Assembly: GCF_002234675.1 (NCBI RefSeq)
Contig: NC_019859.2
Span: 3,689,240-3,753,239 of the forward strand
Direction of reading: 5' to 3'
Length of the DNA stretch: 64,000 bases
Source: Oryzias latipes
Lineage: Eukaryota; Chordata; Actinopteri; Beloniformes; Adrianichthyidae
Positions 62,050 to 64,000 of the stretch are shown here, piece after piece (position 1 is the first letter of the stretch; every line of letters begins with the position of its first letter). Made by a program: the position numbers and the translations under genes. A model generated the notes under the pieces. It did not search any database and had not been told where the DNA came from. It was given only the letters and a program-made list of their open reading frames with translations.

Positions 62050-62105
62050 AACACCCGTTCACACTCACATTCACACCTAGGGACAATTTAGATAAACCAA
62101 TGTCC
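62050..62105 (-). repeat. Fragment of interspersed fish repeat
   Basis: TTCACACTCACATTCACACC and TAGGGACAATTTAGATAAAC are the reverse complement of the middle of the family seen at 2598-2832. A related block is at 60685-60731, on the other side of the MITE. Confidence 0.5.
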
Positions 62106-62109
62106 GCTA

Positions 62110-63165
62110 ATGCCCCATCATCCCATCAACATTGGAGCTCTTCAGTCGTACAGTTCTGAACCAGATGCCAGCTTGGATGAGGAAAACAAAAATGTAAATG
62201 AATCTATTGTCTGCAAGTTGATGAGTCAGAACAGAGTAGAGAGATACTCGGAAACAGTTATGATCCTAAATAATTTTATGTCCTCCATCATTAGAAAAGT
62301 GCTACAAGAACACGTTAAAACCACCAAAAACGTGATTTTCATTGGAGTTGGTCCTTAAGAGATTTAAAAACGAAACTGGAGAAAAGTCAGTACACAACCT
62401 AACCACTATAGGGGACAAAAAACCCAATATACAATTTAAAGTCTGTAACTTGCCTGGGAATATCACAAGTTTTATTTCTAAAAGTTTTCATATTAGTTGA
62501 AGATGTACCCAGGTAGTTATTTTACCGCCAGTTTATTACAATGACATTTGATGCAACACATTTACACACAATTTAAAAAATATTTTCTTTCCCCAAAAAG
62601 TGATTTATAGAAATTTTTGTTTATGCCAAAGCAACTGCAATTATTGAAAAACAATGCAATGACCCGCCTAAACAATTTTACACAAAAGATTGACATGTTC
62701 CAAGTTTGTTCTTAAGTTTTAAAAGAAAAAAATTGTTAAATGTACCAATGTTTTGATTTGATAAATTATTTTCAACTTTGTTTAAATGCATCTGTTGGCC
62801 ACTTAACTATAATCTGGTTTATTACTTTTATTCAAACCTGACTTCAGAGCTCGCTTAAAGTCTGTACCATGTTTGTGCTTGTGCTAAACAGCAACGCTGT
62901 AACAGACGCTTTAACCCGATGCATCATGGGAAGTATAGTGCACCGAAGCAGAACGACTCACATCTCCCAAGTTTTATTTCAATTCCAGTTGATTTAGGGT
63001 AATTAGGAGACAAGTCAAAACAATTCGACAGACCCACTAGAATGATCATTTTTGCTTTCAACATATTCTTGCAGCATGGTTTAGTGTATATATACAGAAG
63101 AAATACTACTGTATATTGAGAACATTTAACAGTTTCTATTCTTCCACATAGAGGAATGAGACTCG
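62110..63165. other. Intergenic, nothing recognised
   Basis: An 82-codon open frame at 62110-62358 has no family I recognise and no promoter or splice support. The rest is AT-rich. Confidence 0.4.
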
Positions 63166-63180
63166 TCAGATCAGGTGTGT

Positions 63181-63196
63181 GGCTCTGAAAAGAGCC
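63181..63196 (-). terminator. H2B-2 3' histone stem-loop
   Basis: GGCTCTTTTCAGAGCC on the minus strand, 25 bases after the stop. Confidence 0.95.
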
Positions 63197-63221
63197 GTTT
63201 GTGTGGATCACATCAGTCCGT

Positions 63222-63632
<411 letters not shown>

Positions 63633-63644
63633 CTACCGAGATTC

Positions 63645-63731
63645 CTTATTTATCCCCTTTGTAAGCAAAGCCAACTGTGCTGTTGCAGCGTCCTGATTGG
63701 CCACTGTGCGTCGTTGCTCGTATTTAATTGG
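63645..63731 (-). promoter_or_regulatory. H2B-2 promoter elements
   Basis: TATA-like GGATAAATAAGG (63645-63655) and two CCAAT boxes (63696-63700 and 63727-63731), all on the minus strand. Confidence 0.7.
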
Positions 63732-63739
63732 CCGGTCTT

Positions 63740-64000
63740 GGTAGTTCGGTCCTGTCGAACTGCTGAATTCGTTACCTTGTGAGTTGATCAAATGCCACAA
63801 TTTAACCGAAACGTATCTTTGTTGCATTGAAGTAGCAACAATATATATCCACGTTAATCCACCAAGAGGGGTAAAAATGAGTCCCGAGACCGAAAAAGGG
63901 TAAAATAAAGGCCTCAGACCACTCTCTCCGAGGACGTGACAGAAAACAGGGGCAGAGCATTCGCTTTTTCGTTTAGGTTTTAGAGCTGGACAGCTCCCTA
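63740..64000. other. Window end, nothing recognised
   Basis: Upstream flank of H2B-2. No further histone gene begins before the window ends. Confidence 0.5.

Overview
The window is vertebrate nuclear DNA, almost certainly from a teleost fish. The host genes are spliced and carry GT/AG introns. The repeats are typical of fish: L2-type LINEs with AATTG or TTGA 3' tails, tRNA-derived SINEs, hAT, Harbinger, Tc1 and TTAA-site elements. The repeat mix looks medaka-like, but that is an impression and cannot be proved from the sequence alone.

Left part (1-31 kb): the 3' half of an EAG-family potassium channel gene, kcnh1, on the + strand. Four exons are visible (8072-8271, 20402-20654, 26776-26972, 29585-30430). 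They encode the end of S6, the C-linker, the cyclic-nucleotide-binding homology domain and the cytoplasmic tail. All splice phases agree. The upstream exons lie outside the window. The introns are full of old transposon pieces.

The most striking object is an ~8.36-kb DNA transposon (8663-17021) inside the 12-kb kcnh1 intron. It has matching terminal inverted repeats, duplicated left subterminal blocks and a very regular 47-bp tandem array next to its right end. It carries two genes. The first is a 10-exon, apparently intact 532-codon gene with a PB1-like N-terminus. The second is a zinc-finger/transposase-like gene that looks broken by two frameshifts.

Middle part (31-49 kb): repeat-rich DNA. 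It has nested hAT and TTAA elements inside an unclassified older repeat, and a 5'-truncated L2 LINE with a long open reverse-transcriptase frame (41742-43757, minus). There is a possible small host gene with terminal exons at 47079-47226 and 47693-47862 and perhaps a first exon ending at 38802. I do not recognise its product.

Right part (50-64 kb): a replication-dependent histone cluster in the order H1(+), H4(-), H2B(-), H2A(-), H3.2(+), H2B(-). Each gene has a TATA-like box or CCAAT boxes upstream and a 3' histone stem-loop. H2A and H3 share a bidirectional promoter. The two H2B genes are nearly identical over the coding region, and H1 has a C-terminal frameshift. Between the histones lie a hAT element, a Harbinger relic, a Tc1 relic and a TTAA element that was itself hit by a Harbinger-type element.
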